From contig CABIZF010000002.1 in assembly GCA_902363135.1 (NCBI GenBank), positions 449,953-513,952 of the forward strand: DNA of 64,000 bases, read 5' to 3'. Numbering within the stretch: the first letter of the stretch is position 1; the number at the start of each line of letters is the position of its first letter. This DNA is from Lachnospiraceae bacterium (lineage in GTDB: Bacteria; Bacillota; Clostridia; Lachnospirales; Lachnospiraceae). Below, in pieces: positions 41,826 through 51,064 of this stretch. Under the pieces are notes generated by a model. It had not been told where the DNA came from. It did no database searches and worked only from the letters and a program-made list of their open reading frames with translations. A program made the position numbers and the translations under genes.

Positions 41826-44800
41826 ATTGAGCCACCTCCCGCATTTTTATAAATTCTTCCAGCCAGTCGAAGAACTCGGCCTCGTGGGCTTTGAGCTTCG
41901 CCATGAAGTCGTCCGCGTCGTCGCCGGTTCCTTCTGTCTGGATCTGTGGGCTCCATGTGAAGCCGGAGAAGTCGTAGTAAACTACCACGCCGCCACTGTC
42001 TGCCAGACTTCCGAGAGAGAAGTCGTCCAGAGTCAGAAGCCTTCCGGCCGTGCTTGTGAGTCCTTCGCCAGAAGATCCGCCGGTTGTGCTTGCAGTGTTG
42101 AACACTGAGGTGATCATGGTTTCCAACTTATCCCAGAGGGTTGCAAGAGGAACCACCGCCTCGGCGCCAGCTTCACCACCAGCCAGAAGATTGTTACCTG
42201 CTGCGCCGAAAATAGTCGGGCGCGTCAGAATACCGCCGTCCTTGTACCATGAAATACCGAAGTGTGGTACGCTTGGCGGGTTGATCGAGAAGCTGCCGCT
42301 GATACTCACATGAGGGAGTTTCAGGTGTGGCAGGCTCCACGAGAAATTAAACTTTGATTTTAGGGCGCTGATCGCGTTTCCTACGGCGTCCCTTGCTGCC
42401 GACATTTTGCTGCTGATCGTCGAGTAAATACTGGAGAACTTACCCGACACTGTGCTGAGTGCGGAGCTGAGTCCCGAACTCATGGTGGAAGTGATTCCAC
42501 TCATTAAGCTGGAAACGGTAGACTGCGCGCTGCTCAGCTTGCTGCTGATCGTACTCCGGACGCTTTCCCATTTGGAGGAAGCGGCAGAGCTTACGCTTGA
42601 CCATGCGGAACTTGCCACGCTGGTGATCGTACTCGTTGCCGAGCTTACGGCGGAACTGGCCGCCGAGATCTTGCTGCTCACTGTGGAGCTGATTGTGCTC
42701 CAGAGAGAGGAAGCCGTGGAGCTTACGCTTGACCATGCGGAACTCGCCACGCTGGTGATCGTGCTCGTCGCGGTGCTTACTTTCTCCTTGGCTGCGTCGA
42801 TTTTGGAACCGATCGTGCCTTTGATTCCTTCCCAGAGGGAGGAAGCCGTGGAGCTGATCGCGTTCCATGCTGCACTTGCTACGTTGGAGATCGCAGTCGT
42901 CACCGTGGTGATCTTTTCTTTTACGGCGTCGATTTTTTCGCCGATCACGCTCTTGATAATCTCCCAGATAGAGAGCACCGTGTCCTTGCAGTTTTCCCAG
43001 ATAAACCGAAACGGCAGCGTGATGATCTGGAAGGCTGCGCTGATAATTTCCTTCACGGCCATGATCCCGACGGTCACAATGTTTTTAATTGTTTCCCATG
43101 CTCCGGACAAAAATCCGGTGATTGAGTCCCAGATATTCGTGAAGGTGTCGTGGATCTCGGTCATGGTTCCGGTAACGCTCGAATAAATTCCGGATAAAAT
43201 TCCGGAGAAAAACGAGACGATCGCGTTCCATGTGTCCGTGAAAAATGTTTTGATTCCCGTCAGGATTCCGGAGAAAAACGACGAGATCGCGTTCCATGTG
43301 TCTGAGAAAAATGTTTTAACATTCGTCCAGACGGTTTCCCAGTCGGTGCCGAACCAGCCCAGAACGGTGTCCGCCAGAGAGGTGAACGTGCTGATCCAGT
43401 TCTCGAAGGTTGCCACAACGAAGTCCCAGACTGCGCCGAAAACTTCTTGGACGCCCTGCCATACCATGTCCCAGTCACCGGTAAAAATTCCGGCGAAGAT
43501 GTCAAACAGGCCGGTCAGAATGTCGAGGGCCTCGTTCAGAATATTGCTGATCTGCTGGAATACGCCCTCGAAAATCGGAGCGAGCACCTCGCAGAAGCCG
43601 TCCCAGACTGCCTTCATTACTTCGGTTATGTCCTCGAACTCGAACCCCAGCGCGTTGAGCCTGTCCACAATTCCTTGCCCGAACTCGTCGAACTTGGCCT
43701 TGATTCCGTCCCAGATCGCTGTGATCTTGTTCCTAAATTCTTCGTTGTTTTTCCATAAATTCGTAAAGGCGAGAGCCACGGCCGTGATCACTGCGATAAT
43801 AGCAATAGCCGGAAGCGATACGCCTCCCAGTGCTGCAGCGAGTTTTACCAGTGCGCCCTTCACCATTGCGATCTTGCTCGATATGGTTCCCCAGTTCATA
43901 GCCGCGATAACGGCACCGAGGCCGCTCACCGCTATGGTCACTTCTGGGATATGTCCGCCGAGCCATTCGATCGCCGGGATCACGCCGTTAGTGATAAACT
44001 GCACACCTGCTCGTAGCTTACTTTCCAGCGCGTCGTAAATTTTGAGCCCCAGTTCCTCGAAGGCGCTGTTCATTGCCGCCACGTCGCCGCTGAGGTTGTC
44101 GTTCATAATATTGGCCATTTCCTCAGCGGATCCAGAAGCTCCGCGGAGTTCTTCCTCGTACCCGGCGATATTGTCCATGCCTTCGTTGAGGATCAGGTTC
44201 AGGCCCTTGGTGGAGTCTGCGGTAAAAGTGGAAGATAGCGCGACGGCTCGTTCTGCGTCGCCCATTCCATTTGTGGCGGCTTCCACTTCTGTGAGAATGT
44301 CGGTGAGATCTCGGAAGTTGCCCTGTGCGTCCATTACGGCCACGGAGGTTTCTCCGATCTTGATCGCGCCGTCCTTCATTCCGTTGGTTATGTCTCGCAT
44401 AATCGCGGCCATGGCGGTTCCGGCTTCGGATCCTTTGTAACCTTGGTTTGCCATTCCTTCGAGCAGCGAGGTGACGGTTTCGACGTCCTGCCCGGCTGCA
44501 TTTAAGTTGGCTGCGCAGTTCTTGTAGGCTTCGCCCAGTGCTTCGGCCGTGGTGTTGCTGTGGCTTTGCGCGTAGGAGAGCAGATCTGCGAAGTATGCGG
44601 CGTCTCCGGCCTCCATGGCGAAGGCGCTCAGGTAGTCCGTTACCATATCGGAAGCCGCTCCCAGTTCCATGCCGGAAGCGGCGGCCAGATTCAGAACGCC
44701 ACCCAGCGCACTTGTGGACTGATCGGCGTCCCACCCGGCGAGGCTCATGTATTTGAGGGCCTCGGCTGCATTGCTGGCCGAGAAAACCGTGGTGGCGCCG

Positions 44801-45609
44801 TATTCTCTGGCGCAGGCTTCCAGTTTCTCGAAGTCCTCACCGGTTGCGCCACTGATTGCCGATACCTCGGACATGGTGCTGGTGAAGTTTTGGCCCAACT
44901 CTATGACGTTTCCAACCAGATTTTTGATACCATCCACCGCTCGCATGATCGCGTCGGCTGCGAGATTTGCCAACGTAGCCTTAAACATGGTGAAGCCGTC
45001 GTCTGCCTTTTTGGCCGAGCTTTCGACTTCCTCCAGAGAATTGTCCAACTTGTCCGCTGCGTACTCTGCGTCCGAGAGCTTGGTTTTGTTCTCGTGCAGT
45101 TCGCTGGATAGGTCTTGGATCTGTCGAGCGAGTTCCCGCGCTTCGTCGCTGGTTTCCCCTTGTTCGGTTGCAACGTCAACGTATCGCTGTTTTAACTGTT
45201 GGAGGGTGTCCTCCTGTTTGGAGATTGTAGAGCGCAGCGTTTCAGCTTCTCCGCCTGCGTCGTCCATGGTTTCGGACAGGGCACGGGCGGCTTTCTCTGC
45301 CGCGTCCAACGTGCCGCGATTTTCCGTCAGTTCACCGGACAGTTCTTGGATTGTACTCGCGAGCTGTTCGGCTTCCTCGGTTCCTTCTTGGCCGGTCACA
45401 ATGTAGTCGGCGTAGCCTTGTTCCAGATTTTTGAGGACTGTCTCCTGCGTGCTGATCTTTGCCGCTAACTGTGCGGAGGCACCGGCGGCTTCGAGCGTTT
45501 CTTTGCTCATTTCCTCCAGACGAGAGACGGCCGCGTTTATGGCCGATTGAAGGGAGGGGCTGAGGGATCCGGCGATCTCTATCGTAGATTGTAGAGTATG
45601 GTCTGCCAC
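41818..45609 (-). CDS. Tail tape-measure protein
   Basis: 1263 residues from a GTG after AGGAGGTGAGGAC. Coiled-coil N-terminus (~30-200), TP901-type core (~240-500: SGATGEDFEKLEACAREYGATTVFSASNAAEALKYMSLAGWD), two hydrophobic segments (~570-620), then many Trp/Ser/Phe repeats such as SAWSSVSSTASSLW at ~900-1080. The repeat part may be variable in length. Sets tail length and is ejected with DNA. Largest phage gene here. Confidence 0.93.
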   Translation of the reverse strand: MADHTLQSTIEIAGSLSPSLQSAINAAVSRLEEMSKETLEAAGASAQLAAKISTQETVLKNLEQGYADYIVTGQEGTEEAEQLASTIQELSGELTENRGTLDAAEKAARALSETMDDAGGEAETLRSTISKQEDTLQQLKQRYVDVATEQGETSDEARELARQIQDLSSELHENKTKLSDAEYAADKLDNSLEEVESSAKKADDGFTMFKATLANLAADAIMRAVDGIKNLVGNVIELGQNFTSTMSEVSAISGATGEDFEKLEACAREYGATTVFSASNAAEALKYMSLAGWDADQSTSALGGVLNLAAASGMELGAASDMVTDYLSAFAMEAGDAAYFADLLSYAQSHSNTTAEALGEAYKNCAANLNAAGQDVETVTSLLEGMANQGYKGSEAGTAMAAIMRDITNGMKDGAIKIGETSVAVMDAQGNFRDLTDILTEVEAATNGMGDAERAVALSSTFTADSTKGLNLILNEGMDNIAGYEEELRGASGSAEEMANIMNDNLSGDVAAMNSAFEELGLKIYDALESKLRAGVQFITNGVIPAIEWLGGHIPEVTIAVSGLGAVIAAMNWGTISSKIAMVKGALVKLAAALGGVSLPAIAIIAVITAVALAFTNLWKNNEEFRNKITAIWDGIKAKFDEFGQGIVDRLNALGFEFEDITEVMKAVWDGFCEVLAPIFEGVFQQISNILNEALDILTGLFDIFAGIFTGDWDMVWQGVQEVFGAVWDFVVATFENWISTFTSLADTVLGWFGTDWETVWTNVKTFFSDTWNAISSFFSGILTGIKTFFTDTWNAIVSFFSGILSGIYSSVTGTMTEIHDTFTNIWDSITGFLSGAWETIKNIVTVGIMAVKEIISAAFQIITLPFRFIWENCKDTVLSIWEIIKSVIGEKIDAVKEKITTVTTAISNVASAAWNAISSTASSLWEGIKGTIGSKIDAAKEKVSTATSTITSVASSAWSSVSSTASSLWSTISSTVSSKISAASSAVSSATSTITSVASSAWSSVSSAASSKWESVRSTISSKLSSAQSTVSSLMSGITSTMSSGLSSALSTVSGKFSSIYSTISSKMSAARDAVGNAISALKSKFNFSWSLPHLKLPHVSISGSFSINPPSVPHFGISWYKDGGILTRPTIFGAAGNNLLAGGEAGAEAVVPLATLWDKLETMITSVFNTASTTGGSSGEGLTSTAGRLLTLDDFSLGSLADSGGVVVYYDFSGFTWSPQIQTEGTGDDADDFMAKLKAHEAEFFDWLEEFIKMREVAQYA

Positions 45610-45613
45610 GTCC

Positions 45614-46134
45614 TCACCTCCTTGTGTGTTTTGGCCTCCTTATGTTTAGCGGCCGATTTTTCTCAGCGCGTTTTTTTTCGGCTGCGAGATCCTCGGCCGC
45701 TTCTGCATACTCTATGATGAAGTCAGTTACTCGCTTTTTTTCGAGCTCTGTCGTGCTGGTGTGGTAGACTCTGGCGTAGTCGCGGTAGGCTCTGCGGAGT
45801 CGTTTTCCTGTGGTTCCGGCTCCGATTTCAGCATAAAATTTCGGCCGAGGGCCATTACCTCCACAACGTCCGCGCCCTTCATGCGCTCCAGATCGGAAAA
45901 GTCATAAGTCGGATTCACGGCCACGATCGCAGCATAGCCGAGGTAGAGGTGGAGGCCGAAGTCGAACTCTGCCGCTGCGGACACGGACAGATTCTTCATA
46001 CCTGCGGCCGCTTTTCTCTTTGCCTCAGCAGTTGCGAAAAGCACGCCGTCGATCTCGTTCGTGTCGTACTTCATTTCTGTGATTTTGTCCCCGTTGATCA
46101 TTACGGGATTTTTCAGAGTGAGGGTTCCGTTCAT
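45614..46134 (-). CDS. Tail assembly chaperone, -1 frameshift long form (predicted)
   Basis: The short protein (45727-46134) ends SSKKSE. A run of seven A (45735-45741) lies just before its stop. Moving back one base there opens a 40-codon frame reading KRVTDFIIEYAEAAEDLAAEKKRAEKNRP... that stops at 45614, right before the tape-measure start. The other shifted frame closes after three codons. Paired short and frameshifted chaperones directly upstream of the tape measure are near universal in tailed phages (Xu, Hendrix and Duda). Frequency and mechanism (ribosomal or transcriptional slippage) cannot be read from the DNA. Confidence 0.7.
45727..46134 (-). CDS. Tail assembly chaperone, short form (gpE/gp41-like)
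   Basis: 135 residues (GTLTLKNPVMINGDKITEMKYDTNEIDGVLFATAEAKRKAAAG..., FSDLERMKGADVVEVMALGRNF), following the Mu gp41 / P2 gpE-type chaperone, with a Pro/Thr/Ser-rich tail. Binds the tape measure before tube growth. A strong terminator hairpin upstream lowers transcription relative to tube and sheath. Confidence 0.75.
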   Translation of the reverse strand: MNGTLTLKNPVMINGDKITEMKYDTNEIDGVLFATAEAKRKAAAGMKNLSVSAAAEFDFGLHLYLGYAAIVAVNPTYDFSDLERMKGADVVEVMALGRNFMLKSEPEPQENDSAEPTATTPESTTPARQSSKKSE

Positions 46135-46152
46135 TTTGTTCTCCTTTCAAAC

Positions 46153-46188
46153 AAAAAAAAGAGCCCGCCAGTGACTTGACCGGCGGGC
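46153..46188 (-). terminator. Intrinsic terminator inside the tail operon
   Basis: On the minus strand GCCCGCC (46182-46188) pairs with GGCGGGC (46163-46169) and is followed by a run of eight T. It lies between the tail-tube and chaperone genes and should give more sheath and tube than downstream messages. Confidence 0.85.
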
Positions 46189-46212
46189 CGTGGTTATTTT
46201 TTGATTACTGCA

Positions 46213-46722
46213 TTAAAGCAGGTTGTTGATCTGGCTCATGTAGTCCTCGCCGTTGATACGGAGGATCTGAGCCAAACGGTCAACGCAGCAGATCTCGACG
46301 CCATTTGCGTAGATCTGGAGCCTTGTCACGTTGTAAGTGTTCTCGGCTTCGGTTGCGCTGCCGACTTCGACGCCCAGCTCAGGGAATGAGCCCGGCATAG
46401 TACGCACAAAAGCCTTGCAGCCTTCGGTTGCGGTGGATCCGTCGGATTTTACGACATTCTGAACCCAGCGGAACTCGAAGCTCTGCTTTTTGAGGCGGTT
46501 CATGCGGCGCAGGCCGTTGTCTACGCCGATCTTTGTAATGGAGAGCTCCATGTTCTCCAGAAGTCCGATCAGTGGCACGGTCATGTTACCCATGGCCTGC
46601 ACGTCAGCGGTTAAAAATTCAATACCGGGCAGAGTGAAGGCGACGTCCTTCGCCACCAGAGTGCTGTCCGCGTATACAGTGTCGGCCACTACCGGGCCTT
46701 TAATATCGAGCCATTTTGCCAT
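46213..46722 (-). CDS. Major tail tube protein
   Basis: 169 residues. Follows the P2 FII tube family (PGIEFLTADVQAMGNMTVPLIGLLENMELSITKIGVDNGLRRM..., GCKAFVRTMPGSFPELGVEVGSATEAENTYNVTRLQIYANG). Polymerises into the inner tube. Next to the sheath, as in P2. Confidence 0.9.
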   Translation of the reverse strand: MAKWLDIKGPVVADTVYADSTLVAKDVAFTLPGIEFLTADVQAMGNMTVPLIGLLENMELSITKIGVDNGLRRMNRLKKQSFEFRWVQNVVKSDGSTATEGCKAFVRTMPGSFPELGVEVGSATEAENTYNVTRLQIYANGVEICCVDRLAQILRINGEDYMSQINNLL

Positions 46723-46736
46723 TGTTCTGCACCTCC

Positions 46737-48206
46737 TTATTCAGTAGCAAAAAAGGACTGGAAGCCTTCGTCTGTGTAGCATACGCGAGCGGTGCCAGAC
46801 TTGAACGGAGGCGTGTTAGTTACGGAGAAGTCCCAAACGAAGTCGCCGTTCAGCATGTTGCTGGTAGGGTTCGCGCTCTCCACAAATTCCACGGACGGGG
46901 TACCGATCAGGGCACCGATTCCCAGAAGGGTGTCGAGCTTTTCCTTTTCAAAATTCAGCACGCTGTCCTTGTCCTGCGGAGTCATAGGGCTGTCGATCTC
47001 AGTTCCGTGATCCTTCTGGAAGCTGTTCGTGATATGCTCCAGCATACGGATATTTACGTCGAAGATCGCGCGGGCGTCCATGCTGCCGTTGTACTTGTAC
47101 GCAGCAGTATGAGGGCCCCACAATACCCAGCGGCCACCCCAGAAGCAGGCTGTTGTGATTCCTTTTTCGTTGAGCTTGTTCGCGGTTTCCTGATCGAAGC
47201 CGCGGTTCTTGGAGTCCTCACCGAAATACTGGCTCGTGGCCATGATTTCCTTGTTGGACGGAGATTCAAACGGAACGCCGTCGTGGCTCAGGTCTACGCG
47301 CTGCATAGTGGCGGCGCCTACTGTGGACAGCCAGAAGATCCGGCCGTTGCCGTCCTTAATCTTCGGCCAGTATACCTTCGAGAACTCGCTGGTGTAGCCG
47401 TTGTCAATGGCCCATTTCTGAGCCTTTGCGAGCGTGTCGATCTTGGTTCCTTTGTCCTCCAGAGGAACGTCGGCGTGAACGAAGCCGTCCCAGTGGCCGT
47501 TGAGTTTCTGGATAGTGCTCACCATGGCCTTGTATACGGCCGGGATATGACTCCAGCCCGGAGCTGCCAGAATATTGAGCACGGCGTTGTGGTACTGATA
47601 GAGTAGAGCCATGGAAGCCAGTCCGGTATATTCTCCGGTTTCGGTTTTCTCACCGATAATGTCGGCCGCCTGCACCTTGGAAGTATCCACGGTGTCGAAG
47701 GTTGCGGAGAGTTCGGCCCCGTCAGTCTCTTTGAGCAGTGTCACGGTTACTGTGTGCTTTGCCATGCTATAAGAGAGAGCATAGTCCACGCCCTCGGCCT
47801 TGTCAGCGATCGCGAAGGTGTCGAGAATGATCTTGTCGCTCTCAAACTCTGCCTTGCCGTCTGTGAAGGTCAGGGCCTTTGTGGTTTTCTGTGCGGATTT
47901 ATGCACCGCAGGATCGAGCACGTTCACGATATAGATCGGGCCCACATTTCCGACGGTGTTGTCGAAGTGCTCAGCGAACGCAGAACCGAGGGTGAATGTT
48001 TCCCAGTCGTCGGAGTAGCCGACGAGGCTCTGGACTTCGCTCATATTGGTTACTTTTACCGGCATATTAACGAGATCTTTGTCAGCGTAACCCCTGATCA
48101 GGTTCACCGGTGCGGTGCCGATATACGCGGCCACCACGTCGGCCTGAGTGACGGAAGCCACTTTGCTTTCGCCGATTTCGCCATATGCGCCATGCAAATA
48201 TGCCAT
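46737..48206 (-). CDS. Tail sheath protein
   Basis: 489 residues. N-terminal HGAYGEIGESKVASVTQADVVAAYIGTAPVNLI is the usual sheath start, and the C-terminal DFSVTNTPPFKSGTARVCYTDEGFQSFFATE the usual end. Forms the contractile outer tube, which makes this a myovirus. Confidence 0.93.
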   Translation of the reverse strand: MAYLHGAYGEIGESKVASVTQADVVAAYIGTAPVNLIRGYADKDLVNMPVKVTNMSEVQSLVGYSDDWETFTLGSAFAEHFDNTVGNVGPIYIVNVLDPAVHKSAQKTTKALTFTDGKAEFESDKIILDTFAIADKAEGVDYALSYSMAKHTVTVTLLKETDGAELSATFDTVDTSKVQAADIIGEKTETGEYTGLASMALLYQYHNAVLNILAAPGWSHIPAVYKAMVSTIQKLNGHWDGFVHADVPLEDKGTKIDTLAKAQKWAIDNGYTSEFSKVYWPKIKDGNGRIFWLSTVGAATMQRVDLSHDGVPFESPSNKEIMATSQYFGEDSKNRGFDQETANKLNEKGITTACFWGGRWVLWGPHTAAYKYNGSMDARAIFDVNIRMLEHITNSFQKDHGTEIDSPMTPQDKDSVLNFEKEKLDTLLGIGALIGTPSVEFVESANPTSNMLNGDFVWDFSVTNTPPFKSGTARVCYTDEGFQSFFATE

Positions 48207-48219
48207 GTTTTAGTCCTCC

Positions 48220-48849
48220 TTATAAAAATTCTTCGTATTCTTTCGGGATCGCCGGAGTCGTTCCGATTTCCAGCGCGAAGCTGATCCAGCTATGCCAGTA
48301 CGGGTAGTAGTCCCAGACATTGCCGTCCTCTGTGAACGGGCCGAACTTGATCCCTTGCTCTTTTACGAGCCTATGGCCTGCGATATATTCCGCAGTTTCG
48401 ATCTCGCGGAGTACGAGGTCGGCCAGATTGTAGCAATCGCGCCAGCCGTCCATGTTTCGCGAGTATGTTTTGGCAGCTTCTCCGGTATTGACGTAGTAGG
48501 AGTAGCCGCCGGTTGCCTTCGCGTTTTCGCGAGGGTTGAAAATCTCCCCGCCGTGTTGGCCGGGATTCCAGCAGGCGAGGCAGAGCCGGATCTGGAGCTG
48601 CCTCTTTTTCTGAATAAGCTCGTCGCTTCCTTCCATGAGCTGAACGCAGACGGAAGGGATCGGAGCGGCCACGTTTGGCGGCAGCCGATCCTTTCCCGGA
48701 ACGTATAAAGGGAACGCCGCGGGGTTTACCATAACGACGTCGTAGCCGGTGTCGTTCCGGTAGTCGTCCGGCAGTTTGAGGGTGATCTTGCTGCATACGT
48801 TTTCAGTGAGCCAGCTCACTATTTTGTCGATACTGTTTACCAGTGTCAT
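48220..48849 (-). CDS. Tail completion / connector protein
   Basis: 209 residues (VNSIDKIVSWLTENVCSKITLKLPDDYRNDTGYDVVMVNPAAFPLYVP...). Lies between head completion genes and the sheath, where the tail terminator is expected; acts by capping the tail. The family is recognised by context more than by motif. Confidence 0.65.
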   Translation of the reverse strand: MTLVNSIDKIVSWLTENVCSKITLKLPDDYRNDTGYDVVMVNPAAFPLYVPGKDRLPPNVAAPIPSVCVQLMEGSDELIQKKRQLQIRLCLACWNPGQHGGEIFNPRENAKATGGYSYYVNTGEAAKTYSRNMDGWRDCYNLADLVLREIETAEYIAGHRLVKEQGIKFGPFTEDGNVWDYYPYWHSWISFALEIGTTPAIPKEYEEFL

Positions 48850-48864
48850 GCTGCCGTCACCTCC

Positions 48865-49191
48865 TTAGCTCATGCGATTCTGGCGAACCGCGATCTGTAC
48901 GAGTCCCATTTCCGACGTGGTAGTGACAACGATCACCTCACGGCCGTCCAGATTGAGAAGGCGGCCGGGATCCAGATTTTCTGGAAGGTCGGAGGCTTTT
49001 CCCATGATCACCATGTCGGCCTCGTCCATTCCATGAATACGGTTGTCGCCGATTTTGCTCAGCTTGGCCATTATGTCACTGTCAATTACCACCGGGACTT
49101 CCTTCCCTTCGATCCGGTGAAGGTCTGCGAACTCGTCCAGATTCAGGAAAATGTCCGAGAGATCCTGCTTTATTTGGTCTTTGAAGCTCAC
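48865..49191 (-). CDS. Head-tail joining protein
   Basis: 108 residues (FKDQIKQDLSDIFLNLDEFADLHRIEGKEVPVVIDSD...). The phrase DIFLNLDEFA..H.I is common in the small head-tail stopper proteins of lambda/P2-like phages. Located between head and tail blocks. Confidence 0.7.
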   Translation of the reverse strand: MSFKDQIKQDLSDIFLNLDEFADLHRIEGKEVPVVIDSDIMAKLSKIGDNRIHGMDEADMVIMGKASDLPENLDPGRLLNLDGREVIVVTTTSEMGLVQIAVRQNRMS

Positions 49192-49195
49192 GAGC

Positions 49196-49522
49196 TTACG
49201 CCTCGGAAGGTTCCGCCTCGATTTTTGCGGAGCTGTCGGCTTTGACCTTGGCTGCCTCGATCAGGGCGATCACTTCCTTTTTGCTGCGGACTGCGCTCGC
49301 GTCTACGCCATACGCTGCTGCAGCTTCTCTGAGCTCTGTCATGTTCAGGCCGTTGTATTCTGAGAAAGTGCTTTCCGGCTCCGCCTCATACACGGCCACG
49401 CCAGCCTCCACCAGCTCAGCCTCGCGGGCTGCGTTGATAGAGAAGGCAGGAGAGTGTTTCGTCATAGGTTCCACGGTTCCGTTTTTAACGAGCCCGTAGG
49501 TGCCTTTGATCATTCGGATCAT
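49196..49522 (-). CDS. Small head protein with SAP/HeH-like motif
   Basis: 108 residues. The C-terminal half LNMTELREAAAAYGVDASAVRSKKEVIALIEAAK is a SAP/HeH-like helical motif that can bind nucleic acid; the N-terminus (KGTYGLVKNGTVEPMTKHSPAFSI) is beta-type. Probably a head-surface or DNA-organising protein. Related in plan to the next gene at 49536. Confidence 0.65.
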   Translation of the reverse strand: MIRMIKGTYGLVKNGTVEPMTKHSPAFSINAAREAELVEAGVAVYEAEPESTFSEYNGLNMTELREAAAAYGVDASAVRSKKEVIALIEAAKVKADSSAKIEAEPSEA

Positions 49523-49535
49523 GTGCTCACCTCCA

Positions 49536-49940
49536 TTATTCCGGATCTGCTGCGTTCAGATCCGGGAGATCGTCGCCGTCTGTGTCCTCGTCGTCAACCA
49601 TGCCGCCAGCGTTTACTTCTGCGGCTGCGATCGCGTCCACATAATCGGCTTTCTTTTTGCAGCCGGTAACGTCAACGCCGAGATCCCCGGCGAGGTTCTG
49701 GAGCTGCTGGATCGTCATTTCTTCGAGCTGGCTCTTTGCAAGGTGGCCGGTCACTTCCTGCTCGTCCGCCTCGTCTACTTCGATTGCGCCGCCGACGTAT
49801 TCAGCGACACCAGCAGAGACGAAGTGCTCCGCCTGAGTGTCCTCGCACTCAAACGGGCCGTCCGCTGCTGTCATTCTTTTGTGGGCGTGCTTGGCGTCAT
49901 AATAGCCGACGGTTCCCACTGTTACCCTGATTTTTCTCAT
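49536..49940 (-). CDS. Head-region protein with Rho-N/SAP-like motif
   Basis: 134 residues. N-terminal VTVGTVGYYDAKHAHKRM, then a helical motif LEEMTIQQLQNLAGDLGVDVTGCKKKADYVDAI and an acidic tail (DDEDTDGDDLPDLNAADPE). The helical motif resembles that of its downstream neighbour, suggesting an old duplication. Role in the head inferred from position after the capsid gene. Confidence 0.65.
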   Translation of the reverse strand: MRKIRVTVGTVGYYDAKHAHKRMTAADGPFECEDTQAEHFVSAGVAEYVGGAIEVDEADEQEVTGHLAKSQLEEMTIQQLQNLAGDLGVDVTGCKKKADYVDAIAAAEVNAGGMVDDEDTDGDDLPDLNAADPE

Positions 49941-49967
49941 GGTTTTGCTCCTTTCTACTCGGTACGC

Positions 49968-51044
49968 TTAGTTGATAACTTTCGCCACGCTGAACGGGCA
50001 CTCGTTGTTAGGCATAGGCAGCGGTGCAGAGCTGAGAGTGAGCTCGCGGATGTTGTGAGCAGCGTCGCTGATATACTTCGGCACGTTCACGCCGGTGTAA
50101 GTATGGAACTCGCCGTCGGTCTGCTCCACCTGAGTGATCGCGCCGTAAACAGTACGGCCAGCAGCCGGAGCGCCTACCGCGATCATGCCCTGCGGGATAT
50201 ACTGCTTTACAGTTCCGTCCAGCTCGGTGTATGTGTCCTCATAAGTGAGGAAGTCGATCATTCGGCCCTTGATATTCAGGCGGGCGATCTTGGAAGCACC
50301 GGCAGGCAGAGTCTCAGGATCTACGCCTCCGATATTGTAGTTGCGGTTGTCGAGCAGTTTCAGGATCCACGGATTGCGGAGGAAAAGATCCGCAACGTCT
50401 GGAGCCATGAGGCACTCGGTCGCAGGGAGCCCTCTTTTACTCAACATGGAGATCATGGCGGCCACGTCGTCGATCATCTGCTTGCCGCCTGCCTCAGTGT
50501 CGGCCCAGTCTGCGGAAGGGGTATATTTTGCCGGGTTGCTGGTGCCGTCATAGTAACGGACTTCCTTTTCCTCGTAAGTGCCGAGGTCGTCCGTGTACTC
50601 GTGCATAATGCAGCCGTTGGTGAAGATTACCTCGGCAGCCATGGCCTCTTTTCTGCGGGTGTTCATGTCGCGGAGTTCGTCGAGATCTCCGAGCATGATC
50701 ACGCCCTGCCTCTGGGCCGGAGTCAGGTTAGTATAAAGAGCCTCCCCGAAGCCTCTCTTTTTCAGGTCGTCAATGGAGAGTGGGCGCTTCGGTGCCATAT
50801 GCGCCGGAGTGAAGCGCTTCATGGTGTAGCCTTCGCGCAGGATCGTGATCCCGCCCTTGCGAGGTGCTACAAAAGGTGCCGCTTTCTTGGATCCCTTGCG
50901 GTATTCCACCAGCACGTCGTCAGTGGCGAACACGTCAGAGGCGGCGTTAGTAGGGAAATAGCGATCCAAAAGGAAAGAGTGAAGCGGCGGGAGCTGCTGC
51001 ACGGAGGCGAGCAGTGTGTGGGTATCATAAAAATTAAAAGCCAT
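49968..51044 (-). CDS. Major capsid protein E
   Basis: 358 residues, lambda gpE-type capsid with HK97 fold (YDTHTLLASVQQLPPLHSFLLDRYFPTNAASDVFATDDVLVEY..., AHMAPKRPLSIDDLKKRGFGEALY, IMHEYTDDLGTYEEKEVRYYDG). Follows decoration protein D, as in lambda. Confidence 0.95.
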   Translation of the reverse strand: MAFNFYDTHTLLASVQQLPPLHSFLLDRYFPTNAASDVFATDDVLVEYRKGSKKAAPFVAPRKGGITILREGYTMKRFTPAHMAPKRPLSIDDLKKRGFGEALYTNLTPAQRQGVIMLGDLDELRDMNTRRKEAMAAEVIFTNGCIMHEYTDDLGTYEEKEVRYYDGTSNPAKYTPSADWADTEAGGKQMIDDVAAMISMLSKRGLPATECLMAPDVADLFLRNPWILKLLDNRNYNIGGVDPETLPAGASKIARLNIKGRMIDFLTYEDTYTELDGTVKQYIPQGMIAVGAPAAGRTVYGAITQVEQTDGEFHTYTGVNVPKYISDAAHNIRELTLSSAPLPMPNNECPFSVAKVIN

Positions 51045-51064
51045 TTGTCTGTCCTCCTTGTTTT

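Noticed and set aside
42440..42868. Repeats in the tape-measure gene as a separate tandem-repeat locus
   Set aside because: The Trp/Ser repeats are part of the coding sequence and usual for tape-measure proteins.
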